Assembly (NCBI GenBank): GCA_023432405.1
Contig: JAEYUQ010000025.1
Coordinates: 62,001-126,000 of the forward strand
Source of the DNA: Actinomycetes bacterium
GTDB lineage: Bacteria; Actinomycetota; Actinomycetes; Mycobacteriales; Mycobacteriaceae
Direction of reading: 5' to 3'
Length of the DNA: 64,000 bases
Numbering within the stretch: position 1 is the stretch's first letter; each line of letters begins with the position of its first letter. The position numbers and the translations under genes were made by a program. This document shows, one piece after another, positions 1 to 8,460 of the stretch. The notes under the pieces are model-generated. The model searched no databases. It worked only from the letters and a program-made list of their open reading frames with translations, and was not told the origin of the DNA.

Positions 1-805
1 TCGCAGCCTCACGAGCCAAGGCATTCTGTGCCTCACACAGCACCTTGATGAAAGGCTTGGCAGCTTCCAGACCGGCGGCTACCACAGATTCTGTCGGAGC
101 AGGACGCCCCTCCTTGACCTTGGCCACAACGTGCTCCCCAGCTCCGGCCTCCACCATCATGATGGCCACACCTTTATTTACCAGGCGTCCAGCCACCACA
201 ATTTCAAAGAGGGCTTCCTTGTGCTGTTCGGCAGTAGGGAAAGCAATCCACTGACCTTTGGGATGATCATCGTCTGCCAGAAGTGCCATACGTACACCAC
301 CCACGGCACCGGAAACTGGAAGTCCAGAGATTTGAGTTGCTGCCGAGGCTCCGTTGATAGCGATGACATCGTAGAAGTCATTGGGATTCCAGGAGAACAC
401 GGTGACAACAATCTGCACCTCATTGCGCAAACCCTTTTGGAAGGTGGGGCGCAAGGGGCGGTCGATGAGCCGTGCAGCCAAGATGGCCTCCGTGCTGGGA
501 CGGCCCTCACGGCGGAAGAAATTACCAGGAATTCGCCCGGCTGCGTACTGGCGCTCCTCCACGTCAACGGTCAGCGGGAAGAAATCGAAACCCTCACGAG
601 GTTGGTTGCTGGCTGTGGTGGTGGCAAGCAACATGGTTTCATCGTCGAGGTAGGTGGTCACTGAACCATCGGCTTGGCGAGCCAGCTGGCCGGTTTCAAA
701 ACGGATGGTTCGAGTGCCGAAATCACCATTATCAATCGTGGCGGTGGCTTCAATTATTCCAAATTCTTCGTCGCGAAAAACTTCCACATTCTTCATGCGG
801 GACAT
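1..805 (-). CDS. pnp: Polynucleotide phosphorylase, N-terminal part (cut by window edge)
   Basis: Phosphorolytic 3'-5' exoribonuclease and polymerase of mRNA turnover (GpsI in mycobacteria). Only the first ~268 residues are here; the frame stays open to base 1, so the gene continues beyond the window. The first RNase PH-like core is readable, with the hallmark FFRREGRPS around residues 97-104 followed by RLIDRPLRP. Two in-frame ATGs compete: 805 (SD GGAG only 3 nt away) and 796 (12 nt away); I list 805. It lies downstream of rpsO, as in many bacteria, but a strong terminator sits between them, so full read-through is unlikely. Confidence 0.95.
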   Translation of the reverse strand, partial: MSRMKNVEVFRDEEFGIIEATATIDNGDFGTRTIRFETGQLARQADGSVTTYLDDETMLLATTTASNQPREGFDFFPLTVDVEERQYAAGRIPGNFFRREGRPSTEAILAARLIDRPLRPTFQKGLRNEVQIVVTVFSWNPNDFYDVIAINGASAATQISGLPVSGAVGGVRMALLADDDHPKGQWIAFPTAEQHKEALFEIVVAGRLVNKGVAIMMVEAGAGEHVVAKVKEGRPAPTESVVAAGLEAAKPFIKVLCEAQNALAREAA

Positions 806-890
806 CTACTCCTTTAGTAGAAAAACGGCGATCATCGTTGTCGCCAAAAAAGACTCAAAAGTGCGTTTTCTAACCTACCAGAGTTTCCCA

Positions 891-928
891 CCAAAGAAAG
901 AAAACCGCGCCACACGCACGTGGCGCGG
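891..928 (-). terminator. Intrinsic terminator after rpsO, before pnp
   Basis: Minus-strand hairpin CCGCGCCAC / GTGGCGCGG (9 bp, 6-nt loop, bases 905-928) followed by a U-rich tract (TTTTCTTTCTTT). It is placed 22 bp after the rpsO stop and ~85 bp before the pnp start, so it ends rpsO transcripts or attenuates pnp. Confidence 0.88.
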
Positions 929-950
929 ACGCGGTTTCCAGCACAGCCTT

Positions 951-1220
951 TTAGCGGCGAAGTCCCAGTTTGGCGATGAGATCGCGATAACGATCAATGT
1001 CCTTATCTGCAAGGTACTTCAGCAAGCTACGACGCCGACCCACCATAAGGAGCAATCCACGACGGGAATGGTGATCATGCTGGTTGGTCTTGAGGTGCTC
1101 AGTGAGGTTCTTGATTCGGTGGGTCAAGAGGGCCACCTGAGCTTCCGGCGAACCTGTGTCAGTCTCGTGGAGACCGTACTCGGCAAGAATTTCCTTCTTC
1201 TTAGCGCTGGTCAAAGCCAT
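951..1220 (-). CDS. rpsO: 30S ribosomal protein S15
   Basis: Small-subunit protein that binds 16S rRNA h20-h22 early in assembly of the platform. The 89-residue product has the standard S15 length and landmarks: GSPEAQ near residue 23, then the NLTEHLK..HDHHSRRGLL region and LLKYL. A clear SD (GGAG, 7 nt before ATG) fixes the start. It is divergent from panC and upstream of pnp; the terminator at 891-928 lies behind it. In other bacteria S15 represses its own mRNA; no such site was recognised here. Confidence 0.97.
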   Translation of the reverse strand: MALTSAKKKEILAEYGLHETDTGSPEAQVALLTHRIKNLTEHLKTNQHDHHSRRGLLLMVGRRRSLLKYLADKDIDRYRDLIAKLGLRR

Positions 1221-1345
1221 ACTATTTCTCCTGTATTATTTCAGTCCGCATGAAAAAACCAGAGCCTTGCAACTGCTGCGAACCACAGTCACAAAGACTT
1301 GGCACACTCTAGCAGCTGGGTGAGGTAGATTCCAAGCTGACTATC

Positions 1346-2176
1346 ATGGCTTCCATGATTCTTGTCCACACGATTGCACAACTGCGCCACATCCTTGACG
1401 ACGCCGCTCATATCACGCTTGTCCCCACTATGGGAGCTCTCCATGACGGTCACCTCTCACTCATGGAGAAGGCCCGGACACTCACTCCCGAGGGAAAGGT
1501 TGTGGCCTCGATTTTTGTTAACCCCCTCCAGTTTTCTCCCGAGGAAGACCTCGACACATATCCCCGCTCCTTAGAGACGGACGTCGCCAAGTTAGAAGAA
1601 CAAGGGCTCGTTGATGTTGTCTTTGCGCCAAGTGCCTCCGAAATGTATCCGAATGGATTTCGCACAACAGTTGTTCCAGGAGAGATATCCACTGTTCTTG
1701 AGGGGAAAACTCGCCCTACTCACTTTGCTGGGGTGGCCACGGTGGTCACCAAACTGTGTACCATCACCGGCTGTGACAAAGCTGTGTTTGGGGAGAAGGA
1801 CTTTCAACAGATAGCCGTTCTGCGTCAGGTGTTCGAGGACCTGAATCTTCCCGTCCAGATCCATCCTGCCCCCATCGTGCGCGAAGATAGCGGCTTAGCG
1901 CTCAGTTCCAGGAACCGCTATCTCTCAGAGAGCGACAAGAAAGAGGCGGCGCGCATTTCCCAGGCCTTGTTGTCCGCCGCCCAACAGGGTGCGGCTGGCG
2001 CGCACGCGGTTCTGAGCACTGCCCGTGAGGCGCTGTCGGATATGGATGTTGACTATATCGAGCTTCGCAACCTGGATCTCGTCGAAGAAGCTCAGCACGG
2101 GGAAGCTCGACTCTTGGCTGCTGTGCGTGTGGGCTCTACTCGTCTGATTGACAACGTTGCCGTCCGCTTAGGGTGA
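1346..2176 (+). CDS. panC: Pantoate--beta-alanine ligase
   Basis: Joins pantoate and beta-alanine with ATP hydrolysis to AMP, the last step of pantothenate synthesis, in the cytosol. It belongs to the nucleotidyltransferase superfamily: PTMGALHDGH (residues 27-36) is the HIGH-like motif, FGEKDFQQ and SSRNRYLS are the conserved pantoate/ATP-loop segments. Length 276 is normal. Start is ATG 1346 or ATG 1355; neither has a good SD. PanB, usually in an operon with PanC, is here on the opposite strand beyond treS. A TAGATT element at 1326-1331 could be its -10 box, giving a very short 5' UTR. Confidence 0.95.
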   Translation: MASMILVHTIAQLRHILDDAAHITLVPTMGALHDGHLSLMEKARTLTPEGKVVASIFVNPLQFSPEEDLDTYPRSLETDVAKLEEQGLVDVVFAPSASEMYPNGFRTTVVPGEISTVLEGKTRPTHFAGVATVVTKLCTITGCDKAVFGEKDFQQIAVLRQVFEDLNLPVQIHPAPIVREDSGLALSSRNRYLSESDKKEAARISQALLSAAQQGAAGAHAVLSTAREALSDMDVDYIELRNLDLVEEAQHGEARLLAAVRVGSTRLIDNVAVRLG

Positions 2177-2200
2177 AACCACCTATCAGTGTCTCCACCG

Positions 2201-2216
2201 TATATTGGGTTTTATG
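2201..2216 (+). promoter_or_regulatory. Candidate leaderless promoter of treS
   Basis: TATATT (2201-2206) followed by 7 nt and ATG 2214, with no Shine-Dalgarno sequence. This -10-to-start spacing would put the transcription start at or next to the A of ATG. The only other start in frame is TTG 2205, inside this box. Confidence 0.5.
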
Positions 2217-4025
2217 AATACATACCCCGGCGCTGGTTCTTCACACCTAGGCTTAGTCCACTCTCCCACCTACTACACGTCTCCGGGTTCTACTCGCACA
2301 GACAAAGACGGTTTCATTATTGAACCCAACTCTGCTGAATTTACTGCTCCAGCCCCCGCGCCTGGGGATAATCCTTGGGAAAAAACAGATCACAATTGGT
2401 ATAAAGAAGCCGTCTTCTACGAAGTCATTGTTCGTTCCTTTTTTGATCCAGATGGCAACGGCAGTGGCACCCTCAAAGGCCTGACTGAAAAGCTGGATTA
2501 CCTCAGCTGGCTGGGTGTGGACTGTCTGTGGCTTCCACCTATTTTTGATTCTCCTCTCAGAGATGGCGGCTATGACATCCGTGATTTCCGAGCCATTCTG
2601 CCAGACTTCGGAACCGTCGAAGACTTTGTTGACCTTATCGACGCCGCCCATAAACGAGGCCTCAGAGTGATCACGGACATCCCGTTTAATCACACCTCAG
2701 ATCAGCACCCCTGGTTTCAACAGTCCAGGCAAGACCCTTCCGGCCCGTACGGTGACTTTTATGTGTGGAGCGATGATCCTCACCGTTACCAAGACGCTCG
2801 AATTATTTTTATTGACACAGAGACGTCTAACTGGACGTGGGATCCAGTGCGCAAACAATACTTCTGGCATCGTTTCTTCAGCCACCAACCGGATTTGAAC
2901 TACGACAATCCTGATGTTCAAGAAGCCATGATTGACATCGTTCGATTCTGGATGGATCTCGGGCTCGATGGCTTCAGGCTTGATGCCGTTCCCTACTTGT
3001 ACGAGGAGGAGGGAACAAATGGAGAGAACCTTCCTCAGACACATGACTATGTGAAGAAAATTAGGCACGTTGTGGATACAGAGTATCCGGGGCGCATTAT
3101 GCTTGCTGAGGCCAATCAGATGCCAGAGGAAGTGGTGCAGTACTTTGGGGAACCACCGAGGGGAGACGAGTGCCATATGGCATTTCACTTCCCCGTTATG
3201 CCACGCATTTTTATGGCTTTAAAACAACAATCTCGTGTGCCTGTCTCCGATATTTTGCGTACAACTCCCCCTATTCCAGAAACCGCCCAGTGGAGCATCT
3301 TCCTGCGTAATCATGATGAATTGACCCTGGAGATGGTGTCTGATGAGGAGCGCAGCTATATGTACTCCGTGTACGCCACTGAGCCCCGAATGAAAGCGAA
3401 TGTGGGTATCAGGCGACGCCTGGCACCTCTGTTAGATGGGGATAGAAATAAACTCGAACTTCTCCACGGGCTCTTGCTTTCTCTCCCCGGCTCACCAGTT
3501 CTGTACTACGGAGATGAAATAGGCATGGGAGACAACATTTGGCTCCCCGATCGTGACGGTGTCCGTACTCCTATGCAATGGTCCTCAGACCGAAACGGTG
3601 GTTTTTCGCGGGCACTACCAGAGCGTCTCTACTCCCCTGTGATTCAAAACGATGAATACGGATACCAAACAGTAAACGTGGAATCACAGATGAAGCGTGA
3701 CAATTCCTTACTGCAGTGGATACGCGCCCTCATCCACGTCCGTAAGCAGTATCAGGCATTTGGCCTTGGGAGCTATAGCGAACTGACCAGTAACAATGAC
3801 GCTGTCTTTGCCTTTTTACGCGAGTACCGCGACGAAAGAATCCTGTGCGTCAATAACTTCTCTGAACGCCCTCAGGCTGTCAAGCTCAATCTTTCAGAAT
3901 TCCAGGGTTGCCACCCCCGGGAACTCACTGGTGGGGAGCTCTTCCCTGAGATCACCGCATCTGGGTGGACAGTAACCCTAGCTCCTCACGGATTCTTCTG
4001 GTTTGCTATCACAGATTCGCAGTAA
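2214..4025 (+). CDS. treS: Trehalose synthase (maltose alpha-D-glucosyltransferase), GH13
   Basis: Interconverts maltose and trehalose; in mycolata it links trehalose to maltose-1-phosphate and glucan metabolism. The 603-residue product opens with a ~70-residue poorly conserved tail, then the GH13 barrel from HNWYKEAVFYE. Catalytic landmarks are visible: DIPFNHTSD (region I), DGFRLDAVPYL with the nucleophile Asp (region II), LAEANQ with the acid/base Glu (region III) and FLRNHDELT (region IV). ATG 2214 is chosen over TTG 2205. The usual partner maltokinase (Pep2/Mak) is not adjacent: the next gene is panB on the other strand. Likely leaderless (see 2201-2216). Confidence 0.93.
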   Translation: MNTYPGAGSSHLGLVHSPTYYTSPGSTRTDKDGFIIEPNSAEFTAPAPAPGDNPWEKTDHNWYKEAVFYEVIVRSFFDPDGNGSGTLKGLTEKLDYLSWLGVDCLWLPPIFDSPLRDGGYDIRDFRAILPDFGTVEDFVDLIDAAHKRGLRVITDIPFNHTSDQHPWFQQSRQDPSGPYGDFYVWSDDPHRYQDARIIFIDTETSNWTWDPVRKQYFWHRFFSHQPDLNYDNPDVQEAMIDIVRFWMDLGLDGFRLDAVPYLYEEEGTNGENLPQTHDYVKKIRHVVDTEYPGRIMLAEANQMPEEVVQYFGEPPRGDECHMAFHFPVMPRIFMALKQQSRVPVSDILRTTPPIPETAQWSIFLRNHDELTLEMVSDEERSYMYSVYATEPRMKANVGIRRRLAPLLDGDRNKLELLHGLLLSLPGSPVLYYGDEIGMGDNIWLPDRDGVRTPMQWSSDRNGGFSRALPERLYSPVIQNDEYGYQTVNVESQMKRDNSLLQWIRALIHVRKQYQAFGLGSYSELTSNNDAVFAFLREYRDERILCVNNFSERPQAVKLNLSEFQGCHPRELTGGELFPEITASGWTVTLAPHGFFWFAITDSQ

Positions 4026-4036
4026 AACAGGCGCAA

Positions 4037-4054
4037 CGCCAGGCTGAGCTGGCG
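4037..4054. terminator. Weak hairpin between convergent treS and panB
   Basis: CGCCAG / CTGGCG stem (6 bp, 6-nt loop) in the 37-bp gap between convergent stop codons. On the minus strand a short TGTTTTA lies ~10 nt beyond it. Weak as a terminator; offered because nothing else is present there. Confidence 0.3.
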
Positions 4055-4062
4055 GGTCTCAT

Positions 4063-4860
4063 CTACTGCTCAAAGGTGTGCTGATTAGTGGGAAAACGTC
4101 CAGACTCAACGGCCTCCCTGTAGCGTTGTGCTGCTTGAGTCAGCTCTTCACCTACGTGCCCAAACTGCTCCACGAAACGTGGGGTGCGTGACCCCCCTGG
4201 GTAGTCGGCATAGTCGTGCCACACGAGAACCTGAGCATCGGTATGGGGCCCAGCACCAATGCCTATCGTTGGAATGGGCGATTGCTCAGTCAACCTTTCA
4301 GCTAAGTGGGCAGGAATCATCTCGAACACCACCATCGCAGCGCCTGCTTCTATGACAGCCTGAAGATCTTGTTCAAGGCGCTGAGCTCCCCCGCCGCGTC
4401 CTTGCACTTTAAATCCGCTCAGCTGATCGAGTGACTGAGGAGTAAAGCCAAGGTGAGCACATACCACCACACCAGCTTCCGTAATGGCACGAATACGGCT
4501 GGCCATGCGCACTCCCCCCTCCAACTTCACGGCATGGCAACCCGTTTCTCGAACCATTCGTGTGGCAGAGAGCACCGCCAGTTCATCAGAGGCTTCATAA
4601 GAACCGAAAGGAAGATCTGCAATCACAAACGCATCCTGGGCTCCACGAACCACAGCGGCACACAGCATGGACATTTCTTCAAAGGAAACGCGATTTGTGG
4701 TGGGATAGCCGAGTACAACATTGGCTGCAGAATCACCGACAAGGAGACATTCAATACCCCCATTGGTGATAGCCGTGGCAGAAGCATAATCATAGGCTGT
4801 GGACATTGCCCAGGGTTTGCCCTGCCGTTTGTACTCCAGAAAAGTATCGAGACGCTTCAT
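4063..4860 (-). CDS. panB: 3-methyl-2-oxobutanoate hydroxymethyltransferase (ketopantoate hydroxymethyltransferase)
   Basis: Adds a hydroxymethyl group from methylene-THF to ketoisovalerate, the first committed step of pantothenate synthesis. The 265-residue product has the family landmarks: YDYASA near the N terminus, LLVGDSAANVVLGY (metal/substrate loop), VKLEGG, HLGFTPQS and TIGIGAG. The reading frame is open 78 codons upstream, but that extension has no family similarity and runs through the terminator of the next gene; ATG 4860 starts the conserved MKRLDTF segment. A TAGCCT box 8 nt upstream suggests a leaderless mRNA. Separated from panC by treS. Confidence 0.95.
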   Translation of the reverse strand: MKRLDTFLEYKRQGKPWAMSTAYDYASATAITNGGIECLLVGDSAANVVLGYPTTNRVSFEEMSMLCAAVVRGAQDAFVIADLPFGSYEASDELAVLSATRMVRETGCHAVKLEGGVRMASRIRAITEAGVVVCAHLGFTPQSLDQLSGFKVQGRGGGAQRLEQDLQAVIEAGAAMVVFEMIPAHLAERLTEQSPIPTIGIGAGPHTDAQVLVWHDYADYPGGSRTPRFVEQFGHVGEELTQAAQRYREAVESGRFPTNQHTFEQ

Positions 4861-4900
4861 ACTGCCCAAGGCTAGTTGACAGCCATACATCCGTTGACAG
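4861..4900 (-). promoter_or_regulatory. panB promoter region: leaderless-type -10 box and 8-bp direct repeat
   Basis: On the minus strand TAGCCT (4869-4874) ends 8 nt before ATG 4860, with no SD. Just upstream the octamer GTTGACAG (plus-strand reading) occurs twice, at 4875-4882 and 4893-4900, 18 bp apart, a spacing near two helical turns that could suit a dimeric regulator. Confidence 0.4.
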
Positions 4901-4907
4901 TGGTCCA

Positions 4908-4948
4908 CCCAAAACAAACAAAACCTGCATGGCAAAAACCATGCAGGT
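4908..4948 (-). terminator. Intrinsic terminator of the SGNH hydrolase gene
   Basis: Perfect 10-bp stem ACCTGCATGG / CCATGCAGGT (4923-4932 and 4939-4948) with a 6-nt loop, followed on the minus strand by TTTGTTTGTTTT. It begins 25 bp after the stop codon at 4973. Confidence 0.88.
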
Positions 4949-4972
4949 ATCAAACCAAGAATGCTTGAGAAC

Positions 4973-5803
4973 TTACTTGATGTTCGCGATAGCAATCTGG
5001 GAGATGACGTCCATTCCCTTCTCAGTGGGATGGAAAACCATGTTGGCCGGAGCTGTGTCAATCCAACCGGTAACATTCTTCGTGGCATTGTCACGGCAGG
5101 TACCCGAGTTTTGGGTCAGAGCGTTCACGTCCACAAAATTCACACCGTTTGCTGCTGCGATGCCACGCTGTGTCTCAGCCCAGGCACGCTCAAACTGCAA
5201 GGAAATTGGCTGCACAATCTTCACCGGCTGATTCGGAATGGGGTTGAAGAGGCAGATTCCATCAGGATCAGACAGAGCAGGATATCCCATCCAAGAAATC
5301 TTGGCGTTCGGAGCAGCTTTCTTCACTGTATCGAAGAAGAGACGCATCTCAGCGGCAAAAACCCCTGCGTTTGGGATCTTCCCGCCTCCAGTAACCAAAG
5401 TATCAGCAGTCATTGAGGGATCGAGACCACCGTAAGAGATGACCACATGCTTGGTGTTCTGCCCCAAGTCCCCTGTGTTGATGGCATATGCCTGGTAAAT
5501 CTGAAGTAATCCGGCAGTGGTGCCATTGCAGGAATAGTCGGACAACGTCCACTTGTTATGGTCGGCAAGCTGATGCGGCCAGTTTCGAGCGTCTGTGACA
5601 CAGTGCACAGGGAAAGTTCCGGCATTTGCGCGTTCACCGACGGTACGGGTGCCAGCATTTGCGGTGTAAGAATCGCCAAAAGTAACCAAATCGGCTCCAC
5701 CGGGATGGTGACCCGAAACAACAGCAGAGGCAACACCCTGGGTCATGAGACCCAAAGAGCAAGCAGCCACCACGGCAGCTACGCAACGCTTCAAGAATGT
5801 CAT
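4973..5803 (-). CDS. Secreted SGNH/GDSL-family hydrolase (lipase/esterase-like)
   Basis: Predicted extracytoplasmic ester hydrolase. The start is ATG 5803, which has a good SD (AAGGG, 6 nt) and opens directly into a signal peptide (basic MTFLKR, hydrophobic core, cleavage near VASA). Mature protein starts with VTFGDSYT, the block I Ser motif, followed by a SCNG segment typical of actinobacterial SGNH esterases, and ends with HPTEKG carrying the block V His. Blocks III and V are atypical: GGLD stands where GxND is usual and no Asp precedes the His at -3. Two or more Cys pairs suggest disulfides. Substrate unknown. Own promoter and terminator. Confidence 0.8.
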   Translation of the reverse strand: MTFLKRCVAAVVAACSLGLMTQGVASAVVSGHHPGGADLVTFGDSYTANAGTRTVGERANAGTFPVHCVTDARNWPHQLADHNKWTLSDYSCNGTTAGLLQIYQAYAINTGDLGQNTKHVVISYGGLDPSMTADTLVTGGGKIPNAGVFAAEMRLFFDTVKKAAPNAKISWMGYPALSDPDGICLFNPIPNQPVKIVQPISLQFERAWAETQRGIAAANGVNFVDVNALTQNSGTCRDNATKNVTGWIDTAPANMVFHPTEKGMDVISQIAIANIK

Positions 5804-5936
5804 ACAAAGCCCTTCTTCAAAAGATCGAGATACTCCCACAGAGTGGTTTGTAGAAGCTTAGGTCGGGAACCCAGGGATCCACGATCCAACGCTCTTGGAG
5901 CTTAGCCTACACCTCGATGAAAAATAAACATTTAGG

Positions 5937-5971
5937 AATCAGAATTATAAATTTTTAGCGAACATCCACAA
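5937..5971 (-). promoter_or_regulatory. Candidate sigma-A promoter for the SGNH hydrolase
   Basis: Minus strand TTGTGG (5966-5971), 16-nt spacer, TATAAT (5944-5949). The promoter overlaps the stop codon of the upstream transporter gene and leaves a ~135-nt 5' UTR. Confidence 0.55.
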
Positions 5972-7463
5972 ACTTCTCCAGTATCCAGCGGCGCAGGAGG
6001 ATGAGGACAACACCCACCACAATCGAGACAAACCCCAAGATAACGAAGAAGAGAAACTCTGCGTGGGGATCATTCGGGTTATAAAACCCAGCCAGCGTGC
6101 CTGCCAATGCAGTACCTGTGGAAACAGCCATCATCCAAATCGCCATCATCCGGGACGGGAATGCTCGCGGGGCTACCTTTGTGGCCAAAGAGTTTCCTAC
6201 CGGCGAGAGCATCAGTTCTCCCATCGTGAATAGGAAGAGTATCCACACAATAGCCAGAAGTGAGGTGGAATTCTTTCCTCCTCCTACGAAGGGAAGGAAG
6301 AAGAACAGGGAGATACCGATGATGATGTTAGCTACCCCGAATTTCACTCCAGAGGACCACTGACGGTTACCCAACTTCGTCCACATAGCTGCAAAAACAC
6401 CAGAGAAGATAACAATGAAGATGGGGTTGATGAGCTGTACCAGCGCAGGAGATAGTTCTTGCCCGAAGACCGTTCTATTCAGACGCTGGTCAGCGTAAAT
6501 AGCAATCACGGTGAATTGTTGCTGGAAGATCCCAAAGAAAATCACTCCAGAGATGAATAGCGGTATATATCCCACTAAGCGAGACTTCTCCTCAGGAGCA
6601 GTCATGTGAGAGGTGTAAAGCTGCACCCAGAGCACTACAGCAGCCACCAGGGCTATGATGACCACAATCCGAGACAACCAGGTCACAGGGATAATACCAA
6701 CACCAATTAGCACGGCTGCTAAGGCAATAATTCCCACGATCACTGCCACAACGAGCACGGCTTTGCGAGGCGCCAAAGGATTCGGTACTCCGTGTCCAGC
6801 ATCGCGAATAGTTATCTTCCGCATCAGAACGTACTGAATCAACCCAAGAGCCATTCCCACAGCAGCAGCACCGAAGCCCCAGTGAAAACCTTTCCACCCC
6901 CACAGCCAGTTAGTAACGAGAGGCCCGAAAAGCGCACCGATATTGACTCCCATATAGAAGATGGAAAAACCAGCGTCACGGCGAGGATCGTGGCGGTCAT
7001 AAAGATCCCCGAGAACCACTTGGGCGCAGGTTTTAATACCTCCGGAACCGATTGCTATAAGCACCAGGCCTACTCCTAAACCGCTAAAGCCGTTGAGCAG
7101 TGCCAGGGCCACGTGTCCAAGCATCACAAGGATTGCGGAGTAGAAGAGAGTACGTTCGGAACCCAAGATGCGGTCAGCCACAAAGGATGCCACCAGGCAG
7201 GCCAGGTACACCAAGCCGCTGTAAGCCCCAACGATAGAGGTTGCCACCGCCTCAGGTGCAGCTAGTCCTCCTTCTTCGACACTGCGAATCATGTAGTAGA
7301 GAACAATGGCTTGCATTCCGTAGTAGCTGAACCGTTCCCACATCTCCACGCCGAAGAGGTTGGCCAGACCCAGTGGCTGACCAAAGAAGGTCATGCGTGA
7401 AGAGTGATTGGTTGCTGAACTAGGATCGGTGTGCCCATAAGTCATAGGAATATTATGCGCCAC
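5955..7463 (-). CDS. Proton-dependent oligopeptide transporter (POT/PTR family, DtpT-like)
   Basis: Imports di- and tripeptides with protons across the plasma membrane. The 502-residue MFS protein contains the POT signature EMWERFSYYG (residues 40-49) in TM1 and the PTR2 motif FSIFYMGVNIGALFGP, plus about 12-14 hydrophobic segments. The ~27-residue polar N-terminal tail precedes the conserved start; initiation could also be at the second Met (MTYGH). It lies 16 bp upstream of nothing on its own strand except the SGNH gene and downstream of ribF's terminus. Substrate range is inferred from the family. Confidence 0.92.
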   Translation of the reverse strand: MAHNIPMTYGHTDPSSATNHSSRMTFFGQPLGLANLFGVEMWERFSYYGMQAIVLYYMIRSVEEGGLAAPEAVATSIVGAYSGLVYLACLVASFVADRILGSERTLFYSAILVMLGHVALALLNGFSGLGVGLVLIAIGSGGIKTCAQVVLGDLYDRHDPRRDAGFSIFYMGVNIGALFGPLVTNWLWGWKGFHWGFGAAAVGMALGLIQYVLMRKITIRDAGHGVPNPLAPRKAVLVVAVIVGIIALAAVLIGVGIIPVTWLSRIVVIIALVAAVVLWVQLYTSHMTAPEEKSRLVGYIPLFISGVIFFGIFQQQFTVIAIYADQRLNRTVFGQELSPALVQLINPIFIVIFSGVFAAMWTKLGNRQWSSGVKFGVANIIIGISLFFFLPFVGGGKNSTSLLAIVWILFLFTMGELMLSPVGNSLATKVAPRAFPSRMMAIWMMAVSTGTALAGTLAGFYNPNDPHAEFLFFVILGFVSIVVGVVLILLRRWILEKFVDVR

Positions 7464-7479
7464 CGACGCTCAGGGCCCC

Positions 7480-8460
7480 CTATGAGTTCCCAAGAGCAAG
7501 AATCTGCCTTACCTTATCGACGTCCCGCCTCATCGCGGCGAGTAAATCGTCCACGTTGGCGAACTTCTCCATGTTGCGTACCCAATCAACGAAGTCAACA
7601 CGCACTATCCGCCCGTACAAATCAGAGTCATTGTCCAAGACGAAGGTCTCCACAGACCTCCGCGCATCACCGAAGGTGGGATTGGTGCCCACCGAAATGG
7701 CTGCAGGATACCGAATCCCTGGTCTCATTGTTCCGCTCAGTGCTTCCTCATATGAACTGCTCTGCAGCACTGTCAACCACCCTGCGTAGACAGCGTCACA
7801 GGGAACCGCCCTATCAACTGGAAAGTATTGATTGGCTGTGGGATAGCCCAACTCACGGCCACCTCGACCTGCTCCATGCTGCACTTCCCCGGTTAGGGAA
7901 AAAGGACGTCCCAAAACCCAAGCAGCCTCTGCAACATTGTGAGTACTCAAGAAATGACGAACAGTCGTTGAGCTGAGCTTGATTCCTCGATCTACAAGGA
8001 GCGGCACCACCTCCACGTCACATCCGTATTGGGAGGCCAGAGTACTCAAACGCGCTGGTGTTCCGGCACCGTCGGCTCCAAAGGAAAAGTTTTCTCCAAT
8101 GACAACTGCCTTCGCATGAAGTTGTTGAATAAGGAATTCAGAGACGTAGTCCTGTGGACTCACACCGCCCAACTCGGACCTAAAGTCAATAACAAGGACA
8201 TGGTCAATGCCAAGTCCACGAGCCAGAGAGATTCTCTCATCAACATCGAGGATGAGTGGATGAGAAACTCCGGTGAAAACAGTGACCGGGTGGGGATCAA
8301 AAGTGACCATGACGCTGGGAAGTCCACGGAGACGAGCACGCTCAACCGTCTGTGTCACCAGATGTTGATGCCCTCGGTGCATACCGTCAAAAACTCCAAT
8401 GGTAACCACCGAACCATCTGAAAGATCCGCTATCTTAGAGGTACCTTTCCATATACTCAC
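7480..8460 (-). CDS. ribF: Bifunctional riboflavin kinase / FAD synthetase
   Basis: Converts riboflavin to FMN and FMN to FAD in the cytosol. The 326-residue protein has the N-terminal adenylyltransferase domain (GVFDGMHRGH, residues 22-31; TFDPHP) and the C-terminal flavokinase domain from GRPFSLTGEV, with ELGYPTAN. Start is GTG 8460: the product begins MSIWKGT, matching the usual RibF N terminus, and no other start fits. Its start is only 22 bp from the divergent truB start, so each promoter must lie in or over the other gene. Same neighbourhood as in mycobacteria (rpsO, ribF, truB). Confidence 0.95.
   Translation of the reverse strand: MSIWKGTSKIADLSDGSVVTIGVFDGMHRGHQHLVTQTVERARLRGLPSVMVTFDPHPVTVFTGVSHPLILDVDERISLARGLGIDHVLVIDFRSELGGVSPQDYVSEFLIQQLHAKAVVIGENFSFGADGAGTPARLSTLASQYGCDVEVVPLLVDRGIKLSSTTVRHFLSTHNVAEAAWVLGRPFSLTGEVQHGAGRGGRELGYPTANQYFPVDRAVPCDAVYAGWLTVLQSSSYEEALSGTMRPGIRYPAAISVGTNPTFGDARRSVETFVLDNDSDLYGRIVRVDFVDWVRNMEKFANVDDLLAAMRRDVDKVRQILALGNS

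Noticed and set aside
131..664. 177-codon open frame on the plus strand
   Set aside because: It is antisense to pnp, whose minus-strand frame carries clear PNPase motifs; no RBS and no protein-like composition.
654..1253. 199-codon plus-strand frame spanning pnp and rpsO
   Set aside because: It crosses the rpsO terminator and both minus-strand genes; a shadow frame.
2253..3188. Two minus-strand frames inside treS
   Set aside because: The plus-strand frame has all GH13 catalytic motifs; these are shadows without SD.
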